Source: Neptunomonas phycophila (GTDB lineage Bacteria > Pseudomonadota > Gammaproteobacteria > Pseudomonadales > Balneatricaceae). From it: a DNA stretch of 64,000 nt. The position numbers and the translations under genes are program-made. Below are positions 54,362-63,817 of this stretch, in pieces. Within the stretch, counting starts at the first letter, position 1. Each line of letters starts with the position of its first letter. Location of the stretch: NCBI RefSeq assembly GCF_001922575.1, contig NZ_MRCI01000001.1:2666001-2730000 (forward strand), given 5' to 3'. The notes beneath the pieces were generated by a model that worked only from the letters and a program-made list of their open reading frames with translations, was not told the DNA's origin and ran no database searches.

Positions 54362-55417
54362 TTAGCGAGGCTCTATATCGCGCAAATGTCGACGAACCGA
54401 TAGCCAAGCTCCTAACCAGCCCAGCATAACACTCGACACCAATAAAATACCGGTGCCAATCCAGCCAAGGCCGCTCAACTCGAAACGGCTTCGGTACAGT
54501 TCAGCAAGCTCTAAGGACGGTGTTTCTAACATCAGCCATGCCAACTGAATCATCAACCAAGCGAGCGCAGCGCCCATCAAACCATACCAAAAGCCCGTAT
54601 ATAAAAAGGGACGGCGCACCCACGCGTCGGTCGCGCCAACGAGTTTACTCACTACTATTTCATCACGCCGACTCTCAATCGACGTACGAATGGTATTACC
54701 AACCACGAGTAAAACAGCCAACCCTAAAAGCACGCCCAATACAAAAACCGAACGCTGAGCCACCGCTAAAATCGCTTCTAAGCGCTGTAGCCATTCCATA
54801 TCAAGAATGGCATCCTCTACTTCTGGCATGGCTTCGTAAGCTGCTCGTTGAATCCCCAGATCAGCTGCACTGGTCGATTTAGGCAAAATCATAATAACGG
54901 CCGGTAGCGGGTTATTGTCTAGTGATTCAAGTACATCACCAAACCCTGCATACTTTTTAAACTCGAGCATGCCTTGGTCACTGCTAATCATATCAATAGC
55001 CGCTATATCCTCGCGTAAGAGCAACGAACGACCAAAGCGATCGGCCTCTTCATCGCTCAAGGACGCTTGCAGATAGAGCGTGATACGGGTTTCACCCTGC
55101 CAACCTTGGGTGAGTGTTTTAAGACTCGCCAACGCCGAAAACATAAAGCCAGGAAGTGTCAGCGCAATCGCCAATACTGCCACCGTCATCAAGGTGACCA
55201 TGGGGGTAGATAGCAAGCGTTTGAGTGAGCTTTTACAAACATTACTGTGATGACGCGCCCAACTTTCCCCGTGCCCTTTTAAATCAACTTTATGCTGCTT
55301 TGCTCCACGAGGCTTAGCTGGCTGTTTTTGCTCGGGCTCTCTTTTGGCTTTTTCGTCACGCGCTCCCGATATACTAGGTTCTATTCGAACAGCTCCACGC
55401 GGTTTATTCATCGCCAA
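54362..55417 (-). CDS. ftsX: Cell division protein FtsX
   Basis: A 351-residue ABC-type permease. A long basic cytoplasmic start (about 1-70, [20 protein letters not shown]) precedes TM1 (about 75-98), the periplasmic domain that recruits murein hydrolase activators, and three further helices (about 220-240, 272-292 and 320-340). It overlaps ftsE by 14 bases. Confidence 0.93.
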   Translation of the reverse strand: MAMNKPRGAVRIEPSISGARDEKAKREPEQKQPAKPRGAKQHKVDLKGHGESWARHHSNVCKSSLKRLLSTPMVTLMTVAVLAIALTLPGFMFSALASLKTLTQGWQGETRITLYLQASLSDEEADRFGRSLLLREDIAAIDMISSDQGMLEFKKYAGFGDVLESLDNNPLPAVIMILPKSTSAADLGIQRAAYEAMPEVEDAILDMEWLQRLEAILAVAQRSVFVLGVLLGLAVLLVVGNTIRTSIESRRDEIVVSKLVGATDAWVRRPFLYTGFWYGLMGAALAWLMIQLAWLMLETPSLELAELYRSRFELSGLGWIGTGILLVSSVMLGWLGAWLSVRRHLRDIEPR

Positions 55418-56063
55418 TCAGCCTCCCTTCTTTAAGCACCAACATACGATGGCGCATTTTAGAGATGAGGGATACATCATGGCTGGCCACCAGCACGGTT
55501 GTTCCAACACGGTTGAACTGTTCGAACAACCGCATAATTTCTTGGGATAACTGCGGATCCAAGTTACCCGTAGGCTCATCCGCCAATAACACCTTAGGTT
55601 TATGCACAATAGCGCGGGCGATACCGACACGCTGCTGCTCACCACTGGAAAGTGCTAGCGGGTTCATTTTCTCTTTGGCCAATAGCCCCACCTTATCCAA
55701 GGCTGCACGCACTCGACGAGCGGCGTCTTCTGGCGAGTATCCGCTGATATGCAATGGTAACGCTACGTTATCAAAGACAGTTCGGTCAGAGAGCAGTTGG
55801 TGGTTTTGAAAAACCACACCAATAGAACGGCGTAAATAAGGAATACCCGAGCGGCTTAAACGCCCCAAGTCTTGTTCAGCCACAGTGACCTGCCCTGACG
55901 ATGGTCGCTCCATTAACATGATCAGTTTCAGGAGAGTACTTTTACCGGCCCCGGAATGACCGGTTAAAAACGCCATTTCGCCCGCATTGAGTGTAAAACT
56001 GACATCTTTGAGGGCATCATGCCCTTGATCATACCGCTTTGATACGTGCTCAAATTGAATCAT
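55404..56063 (-). CDS. ftsE: Cell division ATP-binding protein FtsE
   Basis: A 219-residue ABC ATPase with Walker [16 protein letters not shown] (about 34-48), Q-loop [10 protein letters not shown] and Walker [14 protein letters not shown]. The signature reads [15 protein letters not shown], with Ser for the first Gly of the usual LSGGEQQ. It partners FtsX at the division septum. The gene normally upstream, ftsY, is not here; the region upstream is a 227-base gap followed by a divergent gene. Confidence 0.93.
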   Translation of the reverse strand: MIQFEHVSKRYDQGHDALKDVSFTLNAGEMAFLTGHSGAGKSTLLKLIMLMERPSSGQVTVAEQDLGRLSRSGIPYLRRSIGVVFQNHQLLSDRTVFDNVALPLHISGYSPEDAARRVRAALDKVGLLAKEKMNPLALSSGEQQRVGIARAIVHKPKVLLADEPTGNLDPQLSQEIMRLFEQFNRVGTTVLVASHDVSLISKMRHRMLVLKEGRLIGDE

Positions 56064-56148
56064 GTTGTGGCTAATTATCCGTTTGAACTTAATTGCTTAC
56101 ATTCTTAAAGCTCACACCCCTTAACTAGGCATGCTGCGCTTTTTATAA

Positions 56149-56174
56149 TGAGAATACGACATATGGGATTCTCA
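56149..56174. repeat. Inverted repeat between ftsE and the M16-like gene
   Basis: TGAGAAT (56149-56155) and ATTCTCA (56168-56174) are perfect complements with 12 bases between. A TATAAT lies right before the left arm (56144-56149). A repressor site is possible; nothing known is recognisable. Confidence 0.35.
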
Positions 56175-56290
56175 ATAATATGCATAAACGGCCGTTATAT
56201 TAGCACACCGATTTGCATATGATCAGATTAGCACGCAGACTCCCGTCGGTTATTAAACACGCCTCCACATTAGGACAATAGTAAACACGT

Positions 56291-57472
56291 ATGACGACTA
56301 AAGAAGACGCCCCATTATTTAACCGCTCGTACCTCAAATTAATGCCAGTATTGGTGGGTGCCGTTATTTTATGGCTTTCTCTTAGCAATCAGAGTGACAA
56401 AGCGCCAAAAATCGAAACACTTACGCCTGACCACACTTATTTAGTAGTTCATAAACAAACAACCGTGCCAGCGCTGCACCTTATTTATGCCGTTGCTCCA
56501 GGACTCAGTTACCAACAGGCCGAATATCGACATGCCATTCAACATGCTTTTAACCAAGCCTTAGGCAACTACCCCGCGATTAGCGCCAATTGGTTCGATG
56601 ATCGCGTCACATTACATATTCCCGTATCGAGAATTCGCTCTGGTTCTTTACCCAAACTAATTGATGCATTCATAACAGATGTGTTTGATTTATATCCCAA
56701 TGCACTAAAACGCGCCGCTGCCGAGCACTACTTAGATCAAAACGAGCAACAAGCCCAAGCATTGCTTAACCTGACGCAACAAATCGCGGGGTATCGATCT
56801 ACCGTGTCCGTTCAACAGATTTTTTCGCAACCACCATTGGCACTGCTAGAGCTAACAAGCCAGGACAAAAAACTCACCCAAGACATAACACAGCAAATAG
56901 CCGCATTAACAAGCAGGCACGCAAGCCTCAATACACAAGATGCCTCATCACTCAGCACCCCATCGTCTATTCACTTAACCCATCGTGGAACAGGCTATTT
57001 ATACATGTTAGGGCAAGCCGCTCGTGCTAACACGATGGATGATACTGATCTAGTAGCATCACACCTTCTAGGGCAACAACTTGCCACTCTAACCAGCAAT
57101 AGCGATATACAGTTTCGCTTAGTACAAAAACCGCTGCGGCCAATTGGGTATCGCGCACTATTACTGCAAAAGGATTCGCCTTTTAAAGCAGGCTTAGAAG
57201 ACCGCCTAAAGGCGACAATCGAGCAAACTCTCACAAACGAACAACTCGACACCACCCGCACATTGCTCGTTCAACAATACAGAGATCAACTCGCCGACTC
57301 GCAAAGTCGCATTGCATTAATCAACCAAGGTCTCTTTTACAATCGCCCTACCGTTTCAGCCGATCAATTTCGTGATACGCTAGACGATATTACGTTAGCT
57401 CAAGTCATTACTCGTATTAACGAGTGGCTTGATCCTAACCGCTCGCTGACCTTACTGATTGAACCACTGTAG
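56291..57472 (+). CDS. Degenerate M16-peptidase-like membrane-anchored protein
   Basis: A 393-residue protein with one N-terminal hydrophobic segment (MPVLVGAVILWLSLSN), then a body whose C-terminal third has the pattern of an M16 (pitrilysin/processing-peptidase) half: YRALLLQKDSPFKAGLEDRLKATIEQTL and ITLAQVITRINEWLDPNRSLTLLIEPL. There is no HxxEH zinc motif. In Pseudomonas two M16 homologues lie between rsmD and ftsY, one without zinc ligands; this is probably the zinc-less one, left alone. It may be a non-catalytic partner. Family assignment is moderate, resting on weak pattern plus position. Confidence 0.6.
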   Translation: MTTKEDAPLFNRSYLKLMPVLVGAVILWLSLSNQSDKAPKIETLTPDHTYLVVHKQTTVPALHLIYAVAPGLSYQQAEYRHAIQHAFNQALGNYPAISANWFDDRVTLHIPVSRIRSGSLPKLIDAFITDVFDLYPNALKRAAAEHYLDQNEQQAQALLNLTQQIAGYRSTVSVQQIFSQPPLALLELTSQDKKLTQDITQQIAALTSRHASLNTQDASSLSTPSSIHLTHRGTGYLYMLGQAARANTMDDTDLVASHLLGQQLATLTSNSDIQFRLVQKPLRPIGYRALLLQKDSPFKAGLEDRLKATIEQTLTNEQLDTTRTLLVQQYRDQLADSQSRIALINQGLFYNRPTVSADQFRDTLDDITLAQVITRINEWLDPNRSLTLLIEPL

Positions 57473-57474
57473 CC

Positions 57475-58104
57475 ATGCCACGAAAAAACTCGCCTCGCCG
57501 CCCGAATGCGCGCACTAACCAAGCTCAGGCTTCCACCACACTGTTACGCATTATTGGCGGAGAGTGGCGTAGCAGAAAACTACCATTCCCTGCCGTAGAA
57601 GGCCTACGACCAACACCTGACCGCGTTAGAGAAACGTTATTTAACTGGTTGCAACACCACGTAGGCGGGGCACGCTGCTTAGATATGTTTGCAGGTAGCG
57701 GCGCTTTGGGGTTGGAGGCGTTATCCCGAGGTGCAGAGTCAGCATTATTTATTGATCAATCCAGCATCGCAGCCCGACAGCTAAAGGATAATTTAACAAC
57801 CCTTAAATGCCAACGTGCCGATATTATCAATACAGCCGCCGCGACTTGGTTAACGCAACAACAAGCGGCAGAAGAAGCACAATACGACCTGGTTTTTCTT
57901 GACCCACCCTTTCGTAAAGGAATGGTAGAGCCAATTTGCCAGCAGCTCGATTCTTTAAGCTTATTATCCGATCATGCGATGATCTATATTGAAACAGAGG
58001 CAGAACTGGCACTGTTGACCGTACCTGCCAACTGGCATCTGCACAGAGAGAAAAAAGCCGGTCAAGTCATTTACCGGCTTTATCAACGCGAGCTTATCAG
58101 TTAA
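57475..58104 (+). CDS. rsmD: 16S rRNA (guanine966-N2)-methyltransferase
   Basis: A 209-residue RsmD with RIIGGEWRSRKLPFP, LRPTPDRVRETLFNWL, the SAM motif CLDMFAGSGALGLEALSRG and the catalytic FLDPPFRKG (DPPF). A basic, disordered N terminus of about 20 residues precedes the fold. Its ATG follows the M16-like stop by two bases, so they are cotranscribed; it overlaps the convergent TetR gene by 4 bases. Confidence 0.94.
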   Translation: MPRKNSPRRPNARTNQAQASTTLLRIIGGEWRSRKLPFPAVEGLRPTPDRVRETLFNWLQHHVGGARCLDMFAGSGALGLEALSRGAESALFIDQSSIAARQLKDNLTTLKCQRADIINTAAATWLTQQQAAEEAQYDLVFLDPPFRKGMVEPICQQLDSLSLLSDHAMIYIETEAELALLTVPANWHLHREKKAGQVIYRLYQRELIS

Positions 58105-58742
58105 GCCATCAGCCCGCGAATGGTATTTTCAAATGTTAGTTGAGTAATTAACCGCTTTTCTGACTCGGGGACATCTGGGTGCAACGAGTCACACACAGCT
58201 AAAACCCCCTGCATTTCTCCAAACAACATCTCGGCCAGGGGCAAACTACGCGTTTTTTTACGCAATTGCTTTTGCTTACGTGCCTGTTTTAAAAAGCGGT
58301 TTATGTAACCCATCCACTCTTCACGGTTTTCACTCAACAAAGCCATCAGCTCATCATTTTGCGGGAGCATTTGCTGTCGGCTATAAAGCAAGTTATATAC
58401 TTGCTGTGCATGAGGATCGAATAAAATATCGTTAGTTACATCAATTAAAAAATGTGTCAAAGCCGCCAACGCATCCTGATCAATCGCCTGAAGTTGATCA
58501 ATAAGATGCTGTTCAAATGGCAGGTCCATGCTTTGTGCTAGAGCGATCAACAAATCATCACGATTTTTAAAATGCCAGTAAAAAGCCCCATGTGTTACAC
58601 CAGCTTCTGCCGCTATGGCTTTTAAACTAACTTGGTTAATACCGCGCTCGGCGTAACAGCGTAACGCTGTTGTTAGCAACTCCTGCCGAGTTTGTTCAGC
58701 TTCCTCTCTTGTACGGCGCAATCGTCCATTCCTCCTACTCAT
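58101..58742 (-). CDS. TetR/AcrR-family transcriptional regulator
   Basis: A 213-residue repressor. The N-terminal helix-turn-helix is typical (TREEAEQTRQELLTTALRCY, VSLKAIAAEAGVTHGAFYWHFKNRDDLL). The C-terminal half resembles the AcrR/TtgR ligand domain. Unlike those regulators it is not divergent from an RND efflux operon; the gene upstream is an M48 lipoprotein on the same strand. Its target and ligand are unknown. Confidence 0.88.
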   Translation of the reverse strand: MSRRNGRLRRTREEAEQTRQELLTTALRCYAERGINQVSLKAIAAEAGVTHGAFYWHFKNRDDLLIALAQSMDLPFEQHLIDQLQAIDQDALAALTHFLIDVTNDILFDPHAQQVYNLLYSRQQMLPQNDELMALLSENREEWMGYINRFLKQARKQKQLRKKTRSLPLAEMLFGEMQGVLAVCDSLHPDVPESEKRLITQLTFENTIRGLMA

Positions 58743-58805
58743 TCCATCAGCATTTGCCTAACAGTAAACTCATTACGCAGAAGAGCACACAAAACGAAAT
58801 TGAGT

Positions 58806-60077
58806 TTACCGATAAGGCGTCGCATCATCTAAGTAATAGGCAACCTGCCGCTTTTTAAGTTCAGCGATTGAAAGGTCCGGTGTAGAAAAGATTCCTGAAA
58901 ACCGAGCACCGCGAGCAACATTGCCTTTAATATGAGTAACATACCGTTTTATATTGCCTTTGGCATCTTTAATTATTACGCCCATGACCACATTAGCAAG
59001 CGACACGTTATTCCTATTTTGCCAAACAACTCGCCAACGATGGTTATCGAGTTTACGCCGCTCCAATACTCGTATATTACTGTTTAACGCTCTCATCATT
59101 TGGATTTGTTGAGCTTGTCGGTTAGCTTCAATTTTAGTCTCTTGGTGTTGAACATAAGCTCCCAACGCGGTTCCTAAAACAGCCGCCAGACCGCCTCCTT
59201 CGCCAGCAATCCTTTGATCATCACGCTTACGCCATAAGGTATTATTTTCACGTAAAGCCTCATAGTTAGGGTTCTGTTGGCCCCGACGGTAATACGTCTT
59301 TACCTTATCTGCCACCTGACGCGTTAGCGCAGCACGTTCTTTATTAACCGGATGGTCATGGAAAAAAAGTCCACGAGCACTGCCTTGTTGCTGATATTGT
59401 CGCGCCCATATCCGACTGGCTGCATAAGGATCAAACCCCGCTAAGGCCGCATATAAAATACCAACTTCATCCGCTTCTATCTCACTTTCATGTGTAAAAG
59501 CCGCCTGATAGCCGCTGCGTTTTGCCGCTGATGAACCGGTTATCAGCGTTGTCATTTGATGCGTTTGACGTTCAAACACATGATTAGCTACGGTATGCGC
59601 TATCTCATGCCCCAACACAGCGGCTAACTCATCATCACTTTTCAACTGCTTCATCAAGCCATCATGTACAACAATGTAGGTACCTCCGGTGGTGAAAGCG
59701 TTAAATGAATCTCTGTCAATCAGCACAGGCTCCCAGCGCTCCTTATTGAGATGACTGACTTGGTGGATACGATCAAAAACACGCACTAAGCGCTCATATT
59801 CTCGCTTATTTAGTGCACTATTAATGGAGCGCCCTGCCTTTTTCTCCGCCGCAATGAGCTGTTTTATGACCTGATTACCTTGGGCTATTTGCTGCCCTCG
59901 GCTCGCGGTACTTAATGTGCGCTTTCCAGTGATGCGGTCTCTCTCACTGACGGAATCGGCTACCTGATACAACCCCCGGTCTATCTGCTGCACGGCTTCA
60001 CAGCCAACCAGTACAAAAGTGGTACTAAGAAGAAAAGACATCCAACCAAAAGTTCGTATAAACTGCGTTTTAATCAT
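58806..60077 (-). CDS. M48-family metallopeptidase lipoprotein (large)
   Basis: A 423-residue protein with a lipoprotein signal (TFVLVGC, Cys26) and the zinc motif HEIAH (His157, Glu158, His161), followed by HESEIEADEVGILYAALAGFDP, where the third ligand Glu lies. Beyond the M48 core (about 70-270) is a C-terminal extension (about 300-423) ending KRQVAYYLDDATPYR that I do not recognise. The window's second M48 lipoprotein. Likely an envelope protease. 63 bases upstream of tetR. Confidence 0.82.
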   Translation of the reverse strand: MIKTQFIRTFGWMSFLLSTTFVLVGCEAVQQIDRGLYQVADSVSERDRITGKRTLSTASRGQQIAQGNQVIKQLIAAEKKAGRSINSALNKREYERLVRVFDRIHQVSHLNKERWEPVLIDRDSFNAFTTGGTYIVVHDGLMKQLKSDDELAAVLGHEIAHTVANHVFERQTHQMTTLITGSSAAKRSGYQAAFTHESEIEADEVGILYAALAGFDPYAASRIWARQYQQQGSARGLFFHDHPVNKERAALTRQVADKVKTYYRRGQQNPNYEALRENNTLWRKRDDQRIAGEGGGLAAVLGTALGAYVQHQETKIEANRQAQQIQMMRALNSNIRVLERRKLDNHRWRVVWQNRNNVSLANVVMGVIIKDAKGNIKRYVTHIKGNVARGARFSGIFSTPDLSIAELKKRQVAYYLDDATPYR

Positions 60078-60282
60078 GCGATTTCGGTTCCATTCTTATT
60101 GTGGGCGACATAGCACTGTTGTGGCCTCATATATACATTAAAGAAATAAAAATTCATTTCTTTATAACCTAAATAAACAACATCATTCCATTAATGTATT
60201 TGTATGGCTTTAGTAATTTCGATAATATGCCGCCATTGTAGCAATGCTGACGGTATGCACAGTAAAATAGGGTGAGAATTAA

Positions 60283-60774
<492 letters not shown>

Positions 60775-60824
60775 AAAACATAATTAGATCTACCAAGACT
60801 GACAAAAGATAAGACCGTATTTAA

Positions 60825-61088
<264 letters not shown>

Positions 61089-61119
61089 ACAGATAAGGCG
61101 CTTGCCTTTTCTACGCCAT

Positions 61120-61149
61120 AAAAAAACAGGCCATACGGCCTGTTTTTTT
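61120..61149. terminator. Bidirectional intrinsic terminator
   Basis: ACAGGCC/GGCCTGT stem with an ATAC loop, flanked by A and T runs, between the convergent ferredoxin and nuclease genes. Confidence 0.9.
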
Positions 61150-61199
61150 CGTTTAGGCACCACAAATCAATGGGCTATAAACTGAGCTTGCTACTAAAA

Positions 61200-63032
61200 C
61201 TAAGTCCGATCTGTCGAAATCAGAATAGATTCCAACAACAAACGATCATTTAACAACACCAACGCCTCCTCTGGCGACGCAATGAAAGGGTTGCGAATAC
61301 CCAAACGGTTAAAGATCCATTCGTTATACGCAAGCTCCCATGCTGAAGGCGGATCGACTTTAGCCCAGTGAACCAGTGTATCTACATGCCGATTGTATAG
61401 TTCATCAATCCCATAAGTCAGGGTCATGTAGAGCAGCGCACGGGCAATATCCCCGCGTGTACGGCTAGGGATGACCCACTCATTTTCCGTATCCAAGCCT
61501 GTGGTCATATAAATATCAGGGTTCAAATCTAAACGGAAAGGTCGCTTAACTTTATCCCCATCCATATCAAAGGGGAAGTTAGACCGATACGAGTTCATAC
61601 CCCGCTCACACGCGGCAAAGTTAAACGGGTTAACCGTCGCCCCTTGCCTCACATTCTCTGCCACCCCTGCTTTGCGTAAGTAATCTTTTAAGAAGGATTT
61701 AGGAATAATATGCTCAATACTGTGGCGGCGCTTTTGATAAAGCTCGTCTATCGGAACCGCACCATAAACCGACTTAACCCAACCGTGTCCCGTATCAAAA
61801 AAGAACTGCCAAAAATTAGACCACTTATTTTGACTGTTCCAATCTTTATAACCTTTATGGCTTTGATACACACCACCGGCCAACTCAATAAAAGCCTGAC
61901 GCGTAATTGACTCTGTCACCGGAGCGACGAAAGGCAAAGGATCATCCGTCAAGACAGGTTCAGAGGAAGCGCCTGATACGTCAGGGTTTGCAACAGGCTT
62001 ACGCGGCTGTATATCAACAACGACCTGCGCATGATCCGACTGTTTATGATTCCCAACACCATCACTTTGCAAATGGGCGTTGTAGACTTTGTAATCAGCG
62101 ACCTTTCCCAAGCTATCGTGGTTTTTCTGATTTAACGCGTTCGATACTAAAATATAATCCAGCACATCACCTTCACCGCGGTAAATGTGTGTAAACGGTC
62201 GCGCTTGCTGGCGCATACCTTCGGCAAGATCAAAGGTATCTGCCAGACGGTAGTCATATAAGCCAGCTTTAACTCCAGGCGGCCATTCCGTCTGTTTAAT
62301 GCCACCTATTTCGTAAATATTGTCCTGCATTTTTAGCGCGGCAATAGGGATCGAGTTTGCCCTGTCGTTTAGGTCCCCCAATAAAACAACAGGCTGCGAC
62401 ACTGAAAACTCCAGTTCACGACTTACGTCATGATATAAAGCGGTAGCTTCTGCCCCTCGCTGCAACAGCGACGCAACATGTCCTCTTGAGAGCCGCTGTA
62501 AGGTGTCACTTCCACGCAAAGCCCAATCTACATCATCACTGTATTCTAAATCATCGAGTTTGGGGCGTTTGGATTTGAGATGCGTCACATAGACCAATAC
62601 TTCACCTAACCCCTCACCGGCATCAATTCTGGCCCGGATCGGTAATCGGCTAAACATAAAGTCCATGGTGAGCGGCAGTTCGTCTAATAGGGTTTCGCTG
62701 ACTTCCACTGTATCTAGGGCGTCAATACGATAGCGTGACGCCAGCGCCACAACAGGTTTAATAAACACATCAGGGTATTCTGGATCCCGTGCTGGTGTAT
62801 CAACCGTGCAAAAATAAGGATAGCCAACCGACTCTGTTAGTTGCTGGAGTTCTTTAACGCTAAACACTTCCTGAAAGCCAACAACATCTGCATCTAACAG
62901 GCGCAGTTGGTCTTTTATCCACTGCTTCTTATCATTCCATGATTGATCAGAATAACGGTTAGATGACGAGAGTTCGTACCAATAGTAGGGTGGTGCTGCA
63001 AACTGATATAAATTAAAGGTGGCGAGCTTCAT
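61200..63032 (-). CDS. Two-domain nuclease: endonuclease/exonuclease/phosphatase fused to endonuclease I
   Basis: A 610-residue protein. Residues ~1-340 are an EEP-fold (DNase I-like) domain with its catalytic set: KLATFNLYQF (Asn), VVGFQEV (Glu), VYVTHLKSK (His), LLGDLNDR (Asp, Asn) and KQSDHAQVVVD (Asp-His). After a Pro/Ser-rich linker (~345-380), residues ~385-600 match endonuclease I (EndA/Vvn family): SIEHIIPKSF, the beta-beta-alpha metal core with its general-base His, and GMNSYRSNFPFD. Stand-alone EndA proteins are secreted, but no signal peptide precedes residue 1 here. The start fits: the EEP fold begins at once. Possible roles are extracellular DNA use, defence or repair; not decidable. 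Confidence 0.82.
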   Translation of the reverse strand: MKLATFNLYQFAAPPYYWYELSSSNRYSDQSWNDKKQWIKDQLRLLDADVVGFQEVFSVKELQQLTESVGYPYFCTVDTPARDPEYPDVFIKPVVALASRYRIDALDTVEVSETLLDELPLTMDFMFSRLPIRARIDAGEGLGEVLVYVTHLKSKRPKLDDLEYSDDVDWALRGSDTLQRLSRGHVASLLQRGAEATALYHDVSRELEFSVSQPVVLLGDLNDRANSIPIAALKMQDNIYEIGGIKQTEWPPGVKAGLYDYRLADTFDLAEGMRQQARPFTHIYRGEGDVLDYILVSNALNQKNHDSLGKVADYKVYNAHLQSDGVGNHKQSDHAQVVVDIQPRKPVANPDVSGASSEPVLTDDPLPFVAPVTESITRQAFIELAGGVYQSHKGYKDWNSQNKWSNFWQFFFDTGHGWVKSVYGAVPIDELYQKRRHSIEHIIPKSFLKDYLRKAGVAENVRQGATVNPFNFAACERGMNSYRSNFPFDMDGDKVKRPFRLDLNPDIYMTTGLDTENEWVIPSRTRGDIARALLYMTLTYGIDELYNRHVDTLVHWAKVDPPSAWELAYNEWIFNRLGIRNPFIASPEEALVLLNDRLLLESILISTDRT

Positions 63033-63207
63033 AACTATTCCCTTGCCTCATCGCTAACGACTGCATCCTGCTGCGACGCGTTCATTATTATTGATCCATT
63101 AATTGGGCGCCTTGTAGTCTAACTCGGTGCCACAAACACAGTCAGTGTACCGCTGAATATTGAACACTCGATGACAGCTTTAGTTCCTTAAACAAGCGTT
63201 TACTTTT

Positions 63208-63741
63208 TTATAGAAGGTAGTCTCGCTCGTTTAAAGCAAACTCTTGATCCATTAACTCACCAATCACATTACCGGCCACTAAATGATGTGCATACTGCAT
63301 GTGCAAGCAACGTACCTTATCCCATTGCGAGATACCGCCGATACCATAGCGCGTAAACATTTCAGTAAAACCCAACGCTTCTATCTGGGCTTTATCTTCA
63401 GGCAGCATAAGCTCCCAACGCGCCTGAACATAATCCCGTTGATTGGCCAAATAGGCTTCGCGCAGTGCTTCGTCGTGTTGCAAACGCTGCTCTACATCTT
63501 TCACGAAGCCTTTGCCCTCAATCTGTCCTATCGCTTTACCTAGCTCTTTAGACGATAGCCAATACAGGGTAGGAAAAGGTACTTTCCCAACCAACGAACG
63601 CATCTGCAATACTAAGGGGGTGCCGCTGGGTGAGCGAGCCGCAATGCCGACTAAGCCCTCGGGTTCTCGTCCTATTTGTGTACGGATGAGCGCGCGCTCA
63701 TCATCAGTTACAGGAGGCGCGGCGTTGGGAACTACAGACAT
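63208..63741 (-). CDS. DUF501 family protein
   Basis: A 177-residue cytoplasmic protein with the DUF501 pattern: IGREPEGLVGIAARSPSGTPLVLQM, FPTLYWLSSKELGKAIGQIEGKG, MLPEDKAQIEALGFTEM, GIGGISQWDKVRCLHMQYAHHLV. A conserved Cys-x-His lies in VRCLHMQYAHHL. Function unknown in the family. It is downstream of recG on the same strand, 76 bases away. Confidence 0.88.
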   Translation of the reverse strand: MSVVPNAAPPVTDDERALIRTQIGREPEGLVGIAARSPSGTPLVLQMRSLVGKVPFPTLYWLSSKELGKAIGQIEGKGFVKDVEQRLQHDEALREAYLANQRDYVQARWELMLPEDKAQIEALGFTEMFTRYGIGGISQWDKVRCLHMQYAHHLVAGNVIGELMDQEFALNERDYLL

Positions 63742-63817
63742 ATCACTCTCTTTTAAATTCGGCTGGTTAAATCAATATGGCTAATACGTCAAAGGGACGG
63801 TGATTCAAAAATATAGC

